Assembly: GCA_031260145.1 (NCBI GenBank)
Contig: JAIRKL010000004.1
Location: 34,531 to 98,530, forward strand
Length of the DNA stretch: 64,000 bases
Direction of reading: 5' to 3'
From: Mycoplasmataceae bacterium
GTDB taxonomy: Bacteria; Bacillota_I; Bacilli_A; Mycoplasmatales; Mycoplasmoidaceae
Made by a program: the position numbers and the translations under genes. Positions within the stretch are counted from its first letter, which is position 1; each line of letters starts with the position of its first letter. This document shows, in pieces, positions 63,474 through 64,000 of the stretch. Under the pieces are notes generated by a model. It was not told the DNA's origin, ran no database searches, and saw only the letters and a program-made list of their open reading frames with translations.

Positions 63474-64000
63474 ATGTCTAATAAAGAGTATGAAAGACAA
63501 GAACTTTTTAAAACCATCTGAAAAATAGCAGATGAGCAAAGAGGTTCAATAGATGGCTGAGACTTCAAACAATACATTCTTACAACATTATTTTATAGAT
63601 TTATAAGTGAGAATTTAATAAATTACATAAATTCTACAAGTAATGTAGATTACATTAATATGAAAGATGAAGATATTTCAACTGATGCAAAAAATGAGAT
63701 TATCAATGAAAAAGGTTTTTTCATTTATCCCTCCCAACTATTTTGTAATGTAATTAAAGAAATTAAAAACAAAAATTTTGAATCTTCTGGTTTAAATGAA
63801 AAAATCGCCAAAATATTTAAAGCTATTGAATCCTCTTCTTTTGGAAGAGAAAGTGAACAAAATATTAAAGGATTATTTGATGACTTTGATTTCAATGGAA
63901 CTAGATTAGGAACAACAATTCAAGAAAGAAATGCAAGACTTAAAACTTTATTTCTTTCAATAAATGGTATGAATTTTGGAAATTTGAAACAAAACTCAAT
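63474..64000 (+). CDS. hsdM: type I restriction-modification methyltransferase subunit, partial
   Basis: HsdM methylates adenine in the recognition site and pairs with HsdS. The first 175 residues are in the window. IADEQRGSIDGWDFKQYILTTLFYRF and ISENLINYIN match the HsdM N-terminal helical domain. The Rossmann and NPPF motifs would lie beyond the edge. TGA is Trp at IWKIAD and DGWDF. TATAAT lies ten bases before ATG 63474. hsdS and hsdR are expected beyond the window. Confidence 0.88.

Noticed and set aside
1..64000. CRISPR array, rRNA operon, insertion sequence, prophage
   Set aside because: No regularly spaced repeats, rRNA sequence, intact transposase or phage structural gene was seen in the window.

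Overview
This window is from a Mollicute (mycoplasma-type) genome. It is very AT-rich. UGA is read as Trp throughout: fusA, rpoB, rpoC, dnaG, alaS and many others stay open only if TGA is sense, and a tRNA-Trp with a UCA anticodon lies at 45046-45119. Gene content points to a fermentative, oxygen-avoiding lineage. There is pyruvate formate-lyase with its activase, a class III ribonucleotide reductase (nrdD and nrdG) and a desulfoferrodoxin-type superoxide reductase. Together with a BspA-like leucine-rich-repeat lipoprotein and a Ulp1-like protease this resembles a mucosal or protist-associated mycoplasma (a Malacoplasma girerdii-like organism is my guess). The species assignment is inference only.

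Layout. 1-14.1 kb: a membrane protein at the edge, fusA, a stand-alone 5'-3' exonuclease with dnaG on the minus strand, then rpoB-rpoC. 14.1-18.3 kb: an O-methyltransferase, a glycosyltransferase-like gene, and an accessory stretch with a broken membrane-anchored gene and decayed DNA. 18.3-28.2 kb: a YqaJ-type nuclease, dnaN, tmRNA, miaB, pepD, an L23 gene with a long tail, a phosphoesterase, a HAD phosphatase and an ATP-dependent DNA ligase. 28.3-36.1 kb: a coiled-coil repeat protein, membrane proteins, the rpsF-ssb-rpsR-nrdG operon, lemA, ftsY, rplS, a second glycosyltransferase-like gene and an RDD protein. 36.1-44.6 kb: a UvrD/PcrA helicase, the pflB-pflA-MBL operon, rplK-rplA, tRNA-Arg and plsC. 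44.6-53.2 kb: tRNA-Trp, superoxide reductase, asnS, HIT, rpmB, thyA-nrdD, rpmF and an alanine-dehydrogenase-like gene. 53.2-59.6 kb: mnmG, a phase-variable-looking lipoprotein, alaS and adk. 59.6-64 kb: the second coiled-coil repeat copy, dCMP deaminase, a Ulp1-like cysteine protease, a histone-H1-like protein, a coiled-coil protein and the start of hsdM.

How the genes work together. NrdD/NrdG, dCMP deaminase, ThyA and Adk could form an oxygen-independent route to DNA precursors. PflB/PflA would make acetyl-CoA and formate from pyruvate, and superoxide reductase would protect the glycyl-radical and Fe-S enzymes. NrdD as encoded stops right after its last zinc-site cysteine and lacks the glycyl-radical segment, which is the main metabolic puzzle. 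Many genes have a TATAAT box 6-8 bases before a start codon with no Shine-Dalgarno, so leaderless transcripts look common. Genes inside operons such as rpoC (GAGGAGG) do have ribosome binding sites.

The most unusual items are the Ulp1-like protease (60673-61473), the truncated NrdD, the A15 tract in front of the lipoprotein, the L23 tail, and a sequence element shared by the rpoB and rpsF upstream regions.
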